A DNA stretch of 64,000 nt from Marchantia polymorpha subsp. ruderalis (GCA_037833965.1 AP031353.1:8806501-8870500); one strand, 5' to 3'. Positions 10,156 to 22,645 are shown, numbered from the stretch's first letter. A program made the numbers and translations. Notes: generated by a model from the letters alone, not told the origin.

Positions 10156-11652
10156 TGTTCATCTTCATCTGTGGTGTCTCTTCGCCCCGCGCAGACCGTG
10201 TCTACTCCGCAGACAGAGAAATCGGACTTACCAATTCCGTTCCCTCTTTCAAAGGTTCTGCCGGTATGTCTGTTGGGACTTTGACTGACACCTCCAAAGG
10301 TACTCCTTTCTCCACCGGCCGCATTACCTTGCTAGATGCGACTTCGGATGTGTTCACAATTGGTGTCACCGTCTTCTTCACGCTGCTGTCTGACACCTCA
10401 ACTGTCACCATCCTCCGATTCGCCCTCTTCTTTGGTCTTGCGCGAGCTCTGTGCTGCATCGCTGTACCTACATCCATATACATCCTTCGTACCTCGTGGG
10501 CCAATTCTTCCTCGTCATCACTCACAACCTTCCTTCTCTTTGCCAATCGTCTCTCTAGCTTCTTCCACCTCTGAACTAAGTCCACCTGAACTGGTCCTCG
10601 AGCTGTTGTTTGCGGTGGGATTGAGGGGGGTCGGTTCTTGTCTTCAGTCCCTTCACTAGACTCAGCTGTCAGGATTTCCCGCTCTCTCAGAAATCGCTTC
10701 TCTTTCTCCCTCGTAAGCAATCCCATCCCTCGATAGAAATTCACCAGAAAGGAAGTGATGTGATTGGTCAAAGGTCCCGTTCACCGGGAGCCTACATTCA
10801 CCCAGACAAGATCGTGAAAGATCCTTGCCCAATGTACTCGCTGTCCCTTCAGAATGCGTTCGAAGAACCCTACTTGCCAGGCCGTCACATAAGTCGTGCA
10901 CGCCGGCCGTAAGATGTGCATGATCCCCAACGCGATCGCCCTCCTCTTCGGATCTTTGTAATCGACAGTCTTCCGTCCATTCGATCCCTGTATTCCAGAC
11001 TCGAAGAGAGACCCGTAAGAGAATTACTCGCCGCGCGTAAGTCCTACACTATTCTTCTCAAATAGCAGATCTCCTTCACTGCCCGCACAGGATCCCAGCA
11101 CCGTCGTCCAATGTTTGATAGTCCACAGCATGGGATTACCGCGGAGCTCCTCGCCTTTGATCGTTCTTTTGTCCATTATCTCCTTGCAGATACTCAATGA
11201 GACGCAATTCCAATTCCACAAAAGGAATTGAAGCCGTAGTTCACTCAACTCGCGTCTGAAGGGTCTCAATTCCTCGTAAGGCACCTTCAAGGGAACCAAT
11301 TTCCTCACCTTCTCACTCTTCTTGGGTGCCATGTCTTCAATTTGCGTTTCGCTAATCGCAGGTTGGCTCGATTTCACTTTCTCTCTCTTTCGCTCATTCT
11401 TGCTCGATATCGCAATGTCGGCGCGAAGTCTCCTCGTACTGCCTTTACCTTCAAAGCTCTAACATTGCCTTCTCCGGCGCTCAGTTGAACTCCCGACGCG
11501 TGCGAACATCGTCCGGCCCATTGCGTGATTTGAAATTGATTCCAATGTCTTCGCCGAAGACGTAGCTCTTCGTACATCCATAAAAGGCTGCACCAAAGAC
11601 GCGAAGATCCGAAGATCTTTGGACTTATACAAATTCTCACTAATTCTATCAT
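10151..11652 (-). mobile_element. Antisense long-LTR relative, 5' half
   Basis: On the minus strand, a start near 11331 (MAPKKSEKVRKLVPLKVP) begins the same conserved domain as the solo-LTR protein: a LQFLLWNWN block, then a WTIKHWTTVLGSCAG block, then near 10770 a HITSFLVNFYRGMGLL block. A charged linker follows down to 10151, where the solo LTR interrupts it. The remaining coiled-coil half is at 3380-4758. Sequence divergence from the solo LTR is high, so this is a separate, older lineage. It is a fossil with several breaks. The LTR ends of this lineage were not found. Confidence 0.72.
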
Positions 11653-11659
11653 TTCTCCT

Positions 11660-13469
11660 TAGGAGCTGCTCATTCTAACTCTAACAACTACTTTCTAACC
11701 AAATATCTTTTAGTTTTGTTGATTTTTAAAGAAAAACGAAAAAACTAGGCACCAAAAAGTGCATATGACCCTTCTGTGTACATGAAGCGTGTTAGTGTGA
11801 GCACAAAATACGCTCACATGACCATTTTAACATTGTGAGAATTAAAATATTAGATTTAAATTCTTGATACTGTGTGTTTGGAGTTCTTTTGCAATTGTGG
11901 CAAGATTATGAATTTAGGCGATGGCTAGGAGAGAGAGGCGGGAAGGTGGTGTTGCCTTTCGGAGGTGTACATCTCCTCACGGTGTGATGTTAAAGCAAAA
12001 CTTTTAGGCTTCCACAGTGAAATCGTTTTGAATCTTTAGCACAAGTTCGAGCCGAGTCGGTTTCTGTAGCTCAAGCGGAATGTTGCAATACTAAGAAGTG
12101 CAGGAAGACAGGAGCCGTGACAGTGGATGACGATGAGTACATGATGGAGCCGCTGTGGAGGGGAGTCAAGAAGAATTTGGCGTTCGTCGCTGAGAGGTGG
12201 AGCTGCGGAAAAATTGCACGATTTTAGGTTGTGAGGCCGGGGCTGCGGGCTGCAGCAGGTAAGCCTAGTACCGGTGCAGGATAGGAGGGATGGGGGACGA
12301 TGGGGCCCTACGCATTTTGATGATGCTGACGAGGCTGATGATGTGGTGATGGTGTATCAAAAAGCATGTGGGATGAGCAGTTGGAATGAGAGGATGATGC
12401 TATAGCGGTAGTAGTAGGAGGGAACGGGAGGAGCAAGAGTAGTAGGTTAGGGTTTCTAGGCCCCGCGGGAGAGCTTGTTCTTTGGGCGGGCATCGAGAAC
12501 CTGGCCGGGCAATTGGCGAGGCCTGTCGGTAGATCCGATCGCAAATAGAAAGGTTGTAGCGATCTCGACTAGAGTCTCGGAGTGGGCCACTTCTGGTCTG
12601 TATATGGAATGTGAACAAGTGGTAAGGGATTGGAGAAGGGGAAGGAGGCGAGTGTTGTCCACCTGATCGATTCTTGTTGCGAGACTGCATGTGGTTTGGG
12701 GCTCAGATGCAGAACAGGGCGATGCAGGCCAGAAAGAAAAAAAACAAAAAAAACAAATGTTTATTCGCAGAATTTGGTTGTGCCAGCGATCGATTCTTTC
12801 CTGGCTCGGGTAGCCTAGAGGAGGGTCGGGCTGATTGTCTGCGGCCGTTTCGTCCGGTGGTGTGAATTGTCTTCGGACACTTCGACGTTTTTGCAGTTTT
12901 GATTTGTAGGTTTTTTTCGAGTATGGTCGTCAACTTCCGGTGTTTCCGATTTATGTTCTTTTTATTTGACTTTTTGACTGATGGCAACCTTGCACTCATT
13001 TGACAATGCGCGGGAAGTGATGACGATGCGCGAGGTTGTGGTGGAAGTGTCGTGTGCTTGTGCATCTATTGATCGGAGGATGTTTGGACGACGAGGTGAT
13101 CAAGATTGTGAATACTAGGGTTTGCGGGCAAGAGGAACGTCGTTGAAGGCGGTGCAGTAGTACAGCGGGTGCTTGGGATAAGATGGAGTGAGGTTTAGTT
13201 GCAATTTTGTGTTCCAGGAAAAAAATGGTGACGATGGATGTAGACGGGCGAATAGTTTCCTGCGCCCGGCGATTCTGCTGATTGCTGCTGGTGTCACTAC
13301 ATAGCTCATCCTCTCTTCCGAGTGCTCTGATTTGGGATCAGTGTCTTCGGGAACAGCGAGTTTTCAGGGTCCAAGGTTATGAGTTTGATAGGCGGGACAT
13401 GCGCATGACAGTGCGCTTCTGGTGTTTGTAACTTTTTAGAATCGAACAGGTTTTCTTGGTCCGCTTGCA
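11660..13469. other. No gene recognised
   Basis: AT-richer sequence up to about 11.9 kb, then mixed composition with only short unrelated ORFs on both strands. An A-rich tract lies near 12735-12760. I found no conserved domain, LTR end or RNA gene here. Confidence 0.4.
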
Positions 13470-13999
13470 TTGAATTGCTCTCGGAGGATTTTGGTGTACA
13501 GATATATTCTATATATGTCGCCCATGAATGCAATCAGGGCTCTGGAGGCCGCCAGAGACACATCCTCCTTGTCTGCATGGATATTCGGTTCTTTTCAAGA
13601 CAAAACCGCTTGTGATGACTGGGCATTAGTTTCTATCCATCTTCAACGCCAAAGATGTACCGGTTTATTTCCCAATTCAACCGTAGTGTTGCAAAGGGGG
13701 ATATTTGGAGACGCGAATGTTGTGAGGCCACTGAGACAGAAACTCGGAAGGTTCACGGGGAAATTACAAAGGGGGCTCGGGTGGACGATATGGTGGCTCT
13801 GATTCTACACCTACAGAGGTGGTGACTATGGGAGGTATAAAGGCGCTGGTGGTAGTCATGGAAGATTCAGGGTCTAACGATTCTTACAACGTCAAGGGTG
13901 TTCCGTAGGGAGGGAAATAACTGGATTGATGACTTATACGAAGATGACGTAGACGGTGACTATGACAAAGAGGATGAGTTCTTTGATGAATATGAAAGT
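13470..13999 (+). other. Coding-like sequence interrupted by the chromovirus
   Basis: A plus-strand frame around 13470-13800 and, more clearly, an acidic frame at about 13915-13999 (WIDDLYEDDVDGDYDKEDEF) end abruptly at the chromovirus LTR. The right flank starting at 36640 opens with another acidic, Glu-rich frame that ends near 36730. The old target could therefore be an exon of a host gene or an ORF of another repeat. I do not recognise the protein. Confidence 0.4.
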
Positions 14000-14323
14000 T
14001 GTAACCATCTTTAGTTAGTTAGAACTAAAGTAGAGGTTACTCTAAATATTGATGTAGATACTTTAGTGTGCACTAGTCATAGCTGCCACGTCAGCGATCC
14101 ACGCACTTTGTAGGTACAGAGTGGATGTGTTAGTTGACAGTGCCACGTCAGCGATCCGTGTGCTTGTAGGTAAGGATTGAGTGTGTTAGTTAGTGTGTTA
14201 GTTGGGTGCGCCACGTCAGCGATCCATGTGCTTGTTATGGTTATCCATGAGGGGTATAATCCCCACCATCCATCAACTAGGAGTGGGATGGATGGTGGGA
14301 ATTATATCTTATCACCTTGTACT
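14000..14323 (+). repeat. Chromovirus 5' LTR, first part
   Basis: Aligns with the first three quarters of the 3' LTR at 36233-36639, including repeated CCACGTCAGCGATCC blocks. It is cut at 14323 by the long-LTR element. Confidence 0.88.
14319..14323. repeat. Target-site duplication GTACT, left
   Basis: GTACT precedes the LTR start at 14324 and is repeated at 30893-30897. The unoccupied site is preserved in the chromovirus 3' LTR near 36525, where CTTGTACTTGTTGGTG occurs once. Confidence 0.93.
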
Positions 14324-15570
14324 TGTGGTACCCCACTTTTGGCAATTTTGAGGAAATTAAAACATTTTTGGAAAACTGTACCCTGGCAGCATTGTAAATA
14401 GCCTTCGGTACATCAAAACGGAGTGAATCCGGATGATCGCGGGGATTCTCGAGGGATCTTGTAGAATCTGGGATTGGGGGTGCAGCAGTGAGGACAGGCA
14501 CCACCCTCCCTGCGAGCTCTGCAGTTAGGACCCCTACGACGCAAGGCGCAAAACCCGCCTTCGGAGATCGCGTCCGCGGCTGTAGGGAAACCCTCCATAA
14601 TTAGGTCAACCCTCGGGCGCCTTGACCAAGTTAGGGTCCCGTTGGAAAGAGCTCGACGCACTGATTCCAACGAGTCCAAGAACGCTTGGAACGGATGAGG
14701 ACTTAGGGAGTTATCACGATTGGAAGAAACAGAGACGGTCGCCTACGGCGGAAGGAGTTCGCCACCGGCGCGAGTTCCGCCTACGCGGAAGGGGGAATCA
14801 AGTTTTGTCCTATGCGCGGGCGAAGGCGTTCGCCTGTGCACAAGCGAAGTAGGGTTAGGAGAGGCGCGAAGTCCGCCTACGCACAGGCGCTCGCCTGTGC
14901 ACAGGCGCTTCGGCGTCGGCGGAAAATCCGCCTTGGGCCCTAGAAATGCGCCTTGTGAGGTAGAAAGTGTACGGCGCCTTCCGCGCCAGCGCAGCGCCGC
15001 GTACGGCGGAAGAGCCGCCAGAGTAATCAAATCGGAACGGACCATGCGGACGGGACGGGTGGATGCGCTCTTGGACGGACGGAGTTGCGGCGGCGGAAGC
15101 GCCGACGAAGAGACAAGGAACGGACAGACTGGACGGAGACGGCTGACCACGGTCAACGCCTTCCGCGCCAGCGCAGCGCAGCGCACGGAATTCGCCTGCA
15201 CACAGGCGAACGCCTGTGCACAGGAGGATGTTCAAGTTCCGCGCCGGCGGAGAATCCGCAGAGGAGTCTGCCTGCGCACAGGCAGGAGTTGAACTTTTGT
15301 CCGACATGCGGACACACGCGTCAAGGCAGAGGGAGATTGGCCGAGGGGCGGTACGAACAAGTGTACCGCGCAAGGCGGAAAACTCGCCTTCGGCGCTACG
15401 CCCCCACGTCCGCGGGGTAATACGCTCGCGGAGTTCAAATCCGCCAATTCGAGCGTGAGAGTTTAATCGACGACGGCGGAGCGTGAAGCCGCGCGTGAGA
15501 GCGAAGACCGTTCCAGCGTACAGCCGGCGCGGCCATCAAGTGAGACGTTCTTCACGAGCAAGAGCCGACC

Positions 15571-18500
15571 ATGACCTTCGACCGGGCGGCGGAGAACGTC
15601 CCATTCTTGAATTCGCGATTCCAATCTCTTGTGCGCGCTGCGCGCATCCATCTGCTGGCTGCTGAACATTCTCGACGTCGCCGCACAGGAGATTTCTTGT
15701 TGATTGAGGGAGAAGTGAATGCGCGTGATTTGGAATTGAGGGCGATTAGAGTTTGCCGAGAGAGAAAGAAGCTCGGGCGGTGCGGCAGTAGAATGAGCGG
15801 GCGAACGAACCCCAGGAACGCAATGACGAGACCGAGCAGATTGCGGATGGTGCCACTTCGCCTACCACAGAACGGGCTGCGCGCTTTCGAGGAGCGCTTA
15901 ATAGCAAGAAAGCTCGATTTCTTGCTATGGGGATGGAACTACATCTGTGCGAATATGGTGCGCGAGTGGCTAGAGCCACAGGGACCACCCTCGCACGGAT
16001 TGCGTCCGCATGTTGACCGGTGGACAGTCCAAGATTGGGCGCAGGCATTGGGAAGATGTGCTGGCATGCCAGGGCATCTCCTTTTCGACAGTGAGAGCAT
16101 CAAGGTGACCAAGCAGGAAGAGGCACAATTTGTGGAGCTGTTCAAGACCGGGAGGTCTACCAAGAATGGGTACAGGACCCGTGATTACAAGGATCGATTT
16201 CGCCGGACTTTGTCCGCGGCGCTGATGCAATTACTGCAGCCGCACCGCGCCTGCTACATCACATTGTGGCAGGTCTCTTTTGTGGAGTGCGTCATCGAGG
16301 GAACTCCAATTCACTGGGCGAGCATCCTGCACAGGGTGATGCGACAGCACGCGTTTGAGGAGAAGGGGGGAACTCTAAACCATCTTTCTCCTTTCCTCAT
16401 CAATTTTTATCGACAGCGGAATTGTTTGACAGCGGCGGAGCTTGAACATTTTCCGCCATTGTCCATCGACCATCCCGGGAAGTATGTGCGGGAGAATGAG
16501 GTCGACACTGATGCAGAGGAGTCACCGACTTCTACCCCATCAAGGCGGAGGGACGAAGGGAGACACACTCCTGCAGCACGAGTGCCGCGGAAGCGGCGAT
16601 GGAGGGAAGAGTCTGAAGAGGAGCAGCATCAAGAACCCTCTGCTCCCATTCGACCGCGGCCGCTGTGCGAGCCATACAGCCGGCCGAAGCAGAAGGCACG
16701 CAGACTGGTGTTACCAGCCGACAGTGCGGACACGGCGACGATTGCGACGTAGATAGGAAGTGCGTCGCCAGAGAGGCATGAGGAAGCGCGGACGATCGCA
16801 GGAGCAACGGGCCACGCTGCAACCTCGACGGGAGAGAGGCCGCCTACGGGCCAAGGGCCTCCGGAGTTACCACGTGCGATGCGGACAGATGTTCCGTTTG
16901 CGCACAGACGAGCCTCCGCGGACGGACGAGCCTCCGCGGACAGGCGATCACAAGTGGACGTGGATCTACGCTTACGCGTGGGAAGGAGCAGTCCGCCTGT
17001 GCACAGGCGCTCGCCTGTGCACAGGTCGCCTGTGCACAGGACACCTCCACACGTGCCGCCTGTGCACAGGCAAGAATCACCCCCGTTCCAACGTAGGAAG
17101 GGGAAGGAGCCGGCGGAAGAACCGCCTACGAGACACCGGCCCTCGGGGCCAGACCCTCCGGCGCATCACGCGCCGCAATTTGCGCCTTCGGCGCCAGGGC
17201 CTTCGAGCCGAGGAGATACGAGCAGAGAGCGTGCGGAGGCCGCACCATCGGCGGGAAGTCCGCCGATAAATGCGCCTTCGGCGGTAGGGCCTATAGGCCA
17301 AGGGACATCGGGCGAGCGGCCCCCGGTCATGTCGCCTTCGGCGATGGATGTCCGCGGCGCTACGCCTGCGGCGCACAAGGCGCCGGCAATTGCGCCTGCG
17401 CACGGGCCGGGCACGGCCCCCACGGACCGATCAAGGGAGCAGCAACCGACGGAGGAGCGGAGTGACTGTCCGCGGGATGAAATTTCGATGCGCGATGCGC
17501 AATCCAACCCCGCGCAGCCATCCTCCGCTCGATCGCCTTCGGCGGCGGGCGACGGCGGCAGAGAGGATGCGGTAGACAATCAACAAGCGAGTGACGGGGA
17601 TGCCGCACGAGTACATTCGCCTTCCGCCTTAGACATTTTGGCGACGAGCAGCGAGGCTGCAGCCGTGCCTTCGCAGGCAGCACACGTCGATGACGTGCAG
17701 CCCCACTCGGGGCAGTCGCCGACGCAATCAATGGCGACTGAAATTCTTCACTCGGATGATGACGACGGAGGCTCCACGGAAGAAATGTCAGGAGCAGAAG
17801 ACACCGAGGAGGAGGAGGAGGAGATTGTTGGAGCGCCGGCGGCGGCGCTCTCTGAGCAGGTGATTCCGTTGCTGAGGTACTTGGATCGCAAGGTCGATAA
17901 ATACGCCGACCCACTCCAGCCGGGATCTTACATCGAGTTAGTGCGCAGGCGGACTCGCACTAAAGTCCACACCAGCAAGCTATTAGCTAGAGTGGACCAG
18001 GAGTTGAGGGAATTGAAGGAGAAGCATGCATGCTTGTGGGGTCAGTACAAACTTAATCAGAAATTCTACAAGCACTCCGAGAAGATGAAGGATGAGAAAC
18101 TGGACGAGCTCACCAAGGAGCAGGTGAAGGTCAAGGAAGCACTCATTTCTAAGCAGGCCCAGAATCGGATTTTGTCAGAGGAGATCGTGCGACAGACGCG
18201 GTTGTTGGAACAATGTCAGCTCGCACGGCAGGCGGATGAGGAGTTAATCCGCAGGTTACAGTCAGAGTGTGGCGAATTGAGAGCGCAACGTGCTGAAGCC
18301 GAATCGCAATTAGTGATAATTGAAGAGGATCGCAGGAAGGAGGCGGATCGCACGGAGGTGGAAACGGCGAGGCGTGTCGCCCACTGTCTCAAGGGCTACG
18401 CCCACTGGGAAGTGAAGGCGCAGGAGAAACTCACACTGCGTGAGCTTGAATTGCGCGCAGCCGGGTTGTTGTCAGGCGACAGTAGGAGTCGGCGGAAGGT

Positions 18501-18711
18501 AGCAAAGAAGCTCGATGCCTTTCTGTCGAAGGCACAGGATACCATGTCCGCCCTCGAAGTGGAGGTGTCCGCGGCGTTGCAGCGTTTGGGACTGCGCAGT
18601 CGAGCGGAAGATTGGCAGGGTAGGGAGTTAGTGCGCGGCAGTCGGCCGCGCAGGAGACGTAGTACAGGTTCCGCGGAGTGTAGTGTAGCGTGGTTCCGTG
18701 CAGGCGTGTAG
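15571..18711 (+). pseudogene. LTR-borne long ORF in the 5' LTR, broken
   Basis: Counterpart of the 1046-codon frame at 6003-9143, very similar throughout, with the same conserved N-terminal domain, PVHR repeats, acidic patch and coiled coil. It is split into two large open parts by about one break. The identical break in the 3' LTR shows that it predates this insertion, since both LTRs are copied from one template at integration. Confidence 0.8.
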
Positions 18712-18747
18712 CGTAGTGCAGTGTAGTGCTAGGTAGGACTTAGAAGG

Positions 18748-18776
18748 TATAAAATAGTTCCAGGCGTTTTGCCTGG
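18748..18776 (+). promoter_or_regulatory. 5' LTR core promoter: TATA box plus stem-loop
   Basis: TATAAAAT at 18748-18755 and CCAGGC/GCCTGG stem-loop at 18760-18776. In this 5' LTR it would drive the full-length transcript, so the U3 ORF upstream of it would not be part of the 5' end of that RNA. Confidence 0.65.
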
Positions 18777-19740
18777 GGTTCTTTCCCATCAGAAGTGCAG
18801 ATCAGGAACCCATTTCCTTTGCGTGTTTGTGTCCTTGAGTTCTGTCACCACGCACGAGGAGTTACAACTTAGCGTTCCGCATTTTGTAGCTGAAGGCCTT
18901 CGGCCGAATGTTCAGAGCTAGTACATTGGTTAGAGACTTGAGTAGTTCGGATCTGCACCTGCGTGTGACTGCCGATGCTCAGAGCCAGTGACTAGTTAGA
19001 TACTTGAACAGTTTCGCCCCTACACCTTCGAGTGTTTCTTTCTGATTGTACTCCTTGGGATTTTTCCCCTGAATGCCAAAGTGAAGTTTTGCTACTTCGT
19101 GTAAGCCTTGGTTGTAAATTCAGGCTACGCTGCAGCAGGTGCCTTGAGGGTAACCCCTGTAGTATTTCTGGGAATGACAAGTGCCTGAGAATTCAAACTC
19201 TTCAATAGACTGTTGTTGTGTTACTGGAATGTTTCTCAGTGAGTCCTTCAGTGCGGACCTGTGTTCCCTGCGCGTTTTGTGAGTTGAGAGTGTTGTTCAC
19301 CGCGTATGAGTGACTTGGATCCGAAGTAGGCAGTCCAAACCGGGTTTCCTACACTAGCAGCAAGCTAGTGGAAGTGTTGTAAAAGCCGGAGTTGGAAGTC
19401 ACTGCCCGCAGCTTTGCCGAGTGTGCTCGCGAGAGACTTTCCCCCTGAAATCTTGAAGTAGAGGTCCTAACGGATCTCTGGGTTATGTTTCTGTAGTTTC
19501 AGGTGTGTGTGTGTGTGTGTTACGCTGCACTGTGCGACCTCCGAGTGCGCTCCGAGTGGACACTTGCAGTATTTCTGGGAGTGACAGTTGCCTGAGAATT
19601 CAAACTCCTCAATAGTCTGTTAAAACGTGACACTTTGTACCCTGTGTGTTCCTCTGTCCCTGTGGGTTCGACCTTTCTACCACTATATTGCAGTTTTAGC
19701 CTTTAGTGGGTTATTACATAAGAAGCCGACAACTTCTTTT

Positions 19741-19758
19741 TGGCGCCGCTGCCGGGGA
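19741..19758 (+). other. Primer-binding site, tRNA-Asp type
   Basis: TGGCGCCGCTGCCGGGGA differs at one position from the tRNA-Asp-complementary site widely seen in plant Athila/Tat elements (TGGCGCCGTTGCCGGGGA). It begins 22 bases after the LTR end rather than within a few bases. Confidence 0.8.
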
Positions 19759-19804
19759 CAGTTGCGTCAACACCGGGGTTTTTACGAGCAGCCATGCTCG
19801 GTGA

Positions 19805-22636
19805 ATGTCGACTGGGGCTAGCGGGAGCAACCTAAGTGCTAGAGCTGTCCGCAGGTTCCGACGAGATTCAGAGAAGGCCGTGGAAGAGACACGGCGTCAA
19901 AACAAGAAAACACCAAAAAGAGTACCTAAGCCTAGTTCGGCCGACACCCTTGGGGAACCTACCCCCGGCGACTCGGAACCAAACTTGGTGCTTACAGTTC
20001 TACTAGATATTCCTTGCACGGACCCGCCTCGTGAATTAGAAACGACCGCCCGAGAACCGTCGACAGACACACCGATGGCGGACGGACAAGCCAATGTGCG
20101 GCTACCTCAGCCGATTACTAAACATTCCTACCCAAAGTATAAAGGGAGTGGGGATGACGACGATGCAGATTCATACATCAAGTTGTTCGAATCGGTATCT
20201 ATTGCCAATCGCGAGATCGCAGACGACGACCGACTAAGGATCTTTCCAAGCCTTCTGCGGAAGAAAGCGAGGAGTTGGTACAATCACGAGAGCATCGATC
20301 CGACTGGGTTGACAACATGGGCCCAGCTGAAGGAGAAGTTCCTTCGCCGCTTCCGCGAGCTCGGCTACGACAGCCGGGTTTTGACAAAGTTACGTAATTT
20401 GCAGCGAGAGAAGAAGGAGAGTCTGCGTGACTACACTGAGAGATTTCTGGACCTCCTTGACAGAATACCGAAAACAGGACCAGGGTCCCCTTTCTCGGTA
20501 CAACAAGCTGTGGATTGGTACGTGACCGGTTTAACTCGGGAGATGGAGACTTTTTGCCGACGCAGCAAGTGCGACACTATTGAGGATGTGATTGCATCGG
20601 CAGAAGCCTTCGAAACTTCCACTCTCAACCGAAGAGGAAGAGAGAGACGGGAGTCGAAGGAGCGAAAACCGAAGGGAGGGCGAAGACGACGTAGAGGTAC
20701 AACTCCGTCATCGGAGGAATCGTCTTCGGACGAGAACCGTTCCTCATCCGAAGAAGAGGAAACCTCATCGTCGGAGGAGGAGAAGAAGAGGAAGAAGCAT
20801 GGGGCAGCGAAGAAGAAGGGCACCCGACGAGTGACTACGGACAGAGCGCCGGGAGACATAGCCTCGAAGATGGAGACCCTTGTGAAGGACTTCGCCGATC
20901 TCAAGGTTCAAGTGGTAGGCGGACATGATCGCCGAAAATCACCCAGGAGAGTGCGAGCAAACTTATGGTGTACTACGTGCGGGGCGGTGGGACATGCAAA
21001 CACCGAGTGCCTTACCCCCCGTCCGTCATATCCAGTCAACGCAGTAGAGTGGGCACAACCGTACTATGGAGAGCACCCCCAGTACTATGGAGAGGCTAGC
21101 GAAGAGACAGCCTACGCCGTCCAGTCGGTTCCTACCCCTACTGCAGTTTCAGCAATGCAAGTCCCACGATATATTCCGGTGGATCGGGCCACTACAGTAC
21201 CCGTGAGGCGGAGAGCACCTCCAGGGACGTTTGACCCACCGCCACCGCGAGCTTGTTATAATTGCGGGGAAGTTGGACACTTCTCACCGCAGTGTCCCCA
21301 TCCAAAAAGGCGAAACGATTATGCTCCGACATGTAGTAATTGCAAGAAGACCGGGCATACTGCGCCAGAGTGTGATCAGCCACCAGTCCCTCGGCCAGCG
21401 GTACGATTTGTGAACACTCCTGCCAAGGAGGACGTCCAAGTTAACCAGGTCGAAGTAGGTTCAGACGGGGATGACGAAGACGAAGAATGGCCGGCTGAAG
21501 AGGTTATGTGCGCACGGGTCGAAACTCGTAGTTCCAAGAAATCGAAGGAGCAAGAGCGTGACACTCGCAAGCACGAACGGAGAACCGACGACCGGACGGG
21601 AAAAGGGAAGGAGAAGACATCCAGCAAGTCCGACTTGCGACCTGCACGGAAGTCTTCGGCTACGCGAGAGGCACCAGCAGTACGCCCCCAGACAGCAGTC
21701 GAGGACGAGCCAGTACGCTTGCTGAAACGGGACTATGCTCCGGACATCCGCAACGAGGTAACCAACCTGTTGAAGGAAGCGATCCGCACTCAAAAGGACC
21801 CACAGCGGCCAGACTTGACATCCTCCCTTGGGACGAAGTTGGCAGCCACCGTGGAACCTCGCAGAGCGTCGCCGACCCCGGCGACCCAACGCGCCCACTA
21901 TGACTTGGTCGAAGATCTCGGGAGTCGAAAAGTGAACATCACGTTCAAGCAGCTCTTGGAGGACAATAAGACGTATCGGAAATTGTTGATGCTTTCGCTA
22001 CGGCATCCGCGGAAGCCGCGCGCATCCACCTCCTCTCAAGTATATCAGGTGGAGAGCGAAGACCAAGGGCCACCAGAGATCGATGTGGAAATAGCAGGGT
22101 GTTGTGTACGCAGGGTGCCAATCGACTCTGGATCAGGAGTCAACATAATGACGGAGGATACCGCGAGAGCCTTGGGGTTCAGTCAATACGAACCCTCGAA
22201 GCGTGTGTTGAGATTAGCGGATCAGACGCGGAGAATGCCTGCAGGTATGCTGCGCAATGTCAAGACAATCATCGGGGGTGCGGACTTTCGGTTGACGTAT
22301 ATCATCCTTCAACCGATGATGAAGCAGGGCTATGACGTTCTGCTCGGGCGACCATGGCTATATGGCGCACAAGTCAGATGTGATTGGCGAAGGCATCGCC
22401 TCAAGTTTCCCCATCCTTCGGAACCGACCAAAACCATTACGGTGCCCTGGAATAGGGTCAGACACGAAGGAGAGACCCCATCGACAAGTGCAGGTTACAC
22501 ATCGGGCGGGAACAGTGAGTCGACCGCGCGATCGGATTCCAGTGGTACCGAATCCGATTATTTCGTGGGATTCGTTGCCTGCTGTTCGGTGGGAGAAGAA
22601 GAAGAGCCGGAAGCTATTCAGCCGGAAGACGAATAG
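19805..22636 (+). CDS. gag: Gag-protease of the long-LTR element (943 codons)
   Basis: Structural polyprotein fused to the aspartic protease. The capsid-like gag domain lies around residues 95-275 (RKKARSWYNHES; LKEKFLRRFRELGY), followed by a Ser/Glu/Lys-rich linker. Three CCHC zinc knuckles follow at about 389 (CTTCGAVGHANTEC), 484 (CYNCGEVGHFSPQC) and 510 (CSNCKKTGHTAPEC). The protease active site DSG is at about residue 774, and the flap and WLYG-like end lie near 850. The DSG form, instead of DTG, occurs in several Ty3 lineages. The pol frame begins just downstream. Confidence 0.9.
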   Translation: MSTGASGSNLSARAVRRFRRDSEKAVEETRRQNKKTPKRVPKPSSADTLGEPTPGDSEPNLVLTVLLDIPCTDPPRELETTAREPSTDTPMADGQANVRLPQPITKHSYPKYKGSGDDDDADSYIKLFESVSIANREIADDDRLRIFPSLLRKKARSWYNHESIDPTGLTTWAQLKEKFLRRFRELGYDSRVLTKLRNLQREKKESLRDYTERFLDLLDRIPKTGPGSPFSVQQAVDWYVTGLTREMETFCRRSKCDTIEDVIASAEAFETSTLNRRGRERRESKERKPKGGRRRRRGTTPSSEESSSDENRSSSEEEETSSSEEEKKRKKHGAAKKKGTRRVTTDRAPGDIASKMETLVKDFADLKVQVVGGHDRRKSPRRVRANLWCTTCGAVGHANTECLTPRPSYPVNAVEWAQPYYGEHPQYYGEASEETAYAVQSVPTPTAVSAMQVPRYIPVDRATTVPVRRRAPPGTFDPPPPRACYNCGEVGHFSPQCPHPKRRNDYAPTCSNCKKTGHTAPECDQPPVPRPAVRFVNTPAKEDVQVNQVEVGSDGDDEDEEWPAEEVMCARVETRSSKKSKEQERDTRKHERRTDDRTGKGKEKTSSKSDLRPARKSSATREAPAVRPQTAVEDEPVRLLKRDYAPDIRNEVTNLLKEAIRTQKDPQRPDLTSSLGTKLAATVEPRRASPTPATQRAHYDLVEDLGSRKVNITFKQLLEDNKTYRKLLMLSLRHPRKPRASTSSQVYQVESEDQGPPEIDVEIAGCCVRRVPIDSGSGVNIMTEDTARALGFSQYEPSKRVLRLADQTRRMPAGMLRNVKTIIGGADFRLTYIILQPMMKQGYDVLLGRPWLYGAQVRCDWRRHRLKFPHPSEPTKTITVPWNRVRHEGETPSTSAGYTSGGNSESTARSDSSGTESDYFVGFVACCSVGEEEEPEAIQPEDE

Positions 22637-22645
22637 CAATTAACT

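Larger units (their letters stand above)
14324..19718 (+). repeat. 5' LTR of the long-LTR element
   Basis: TGTGGTACCCC to TTATTACA. It contains U3 with the long ORF region (15571-18711), a TATA box at 18748 and a long R/U5. Confidence 0.93.
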
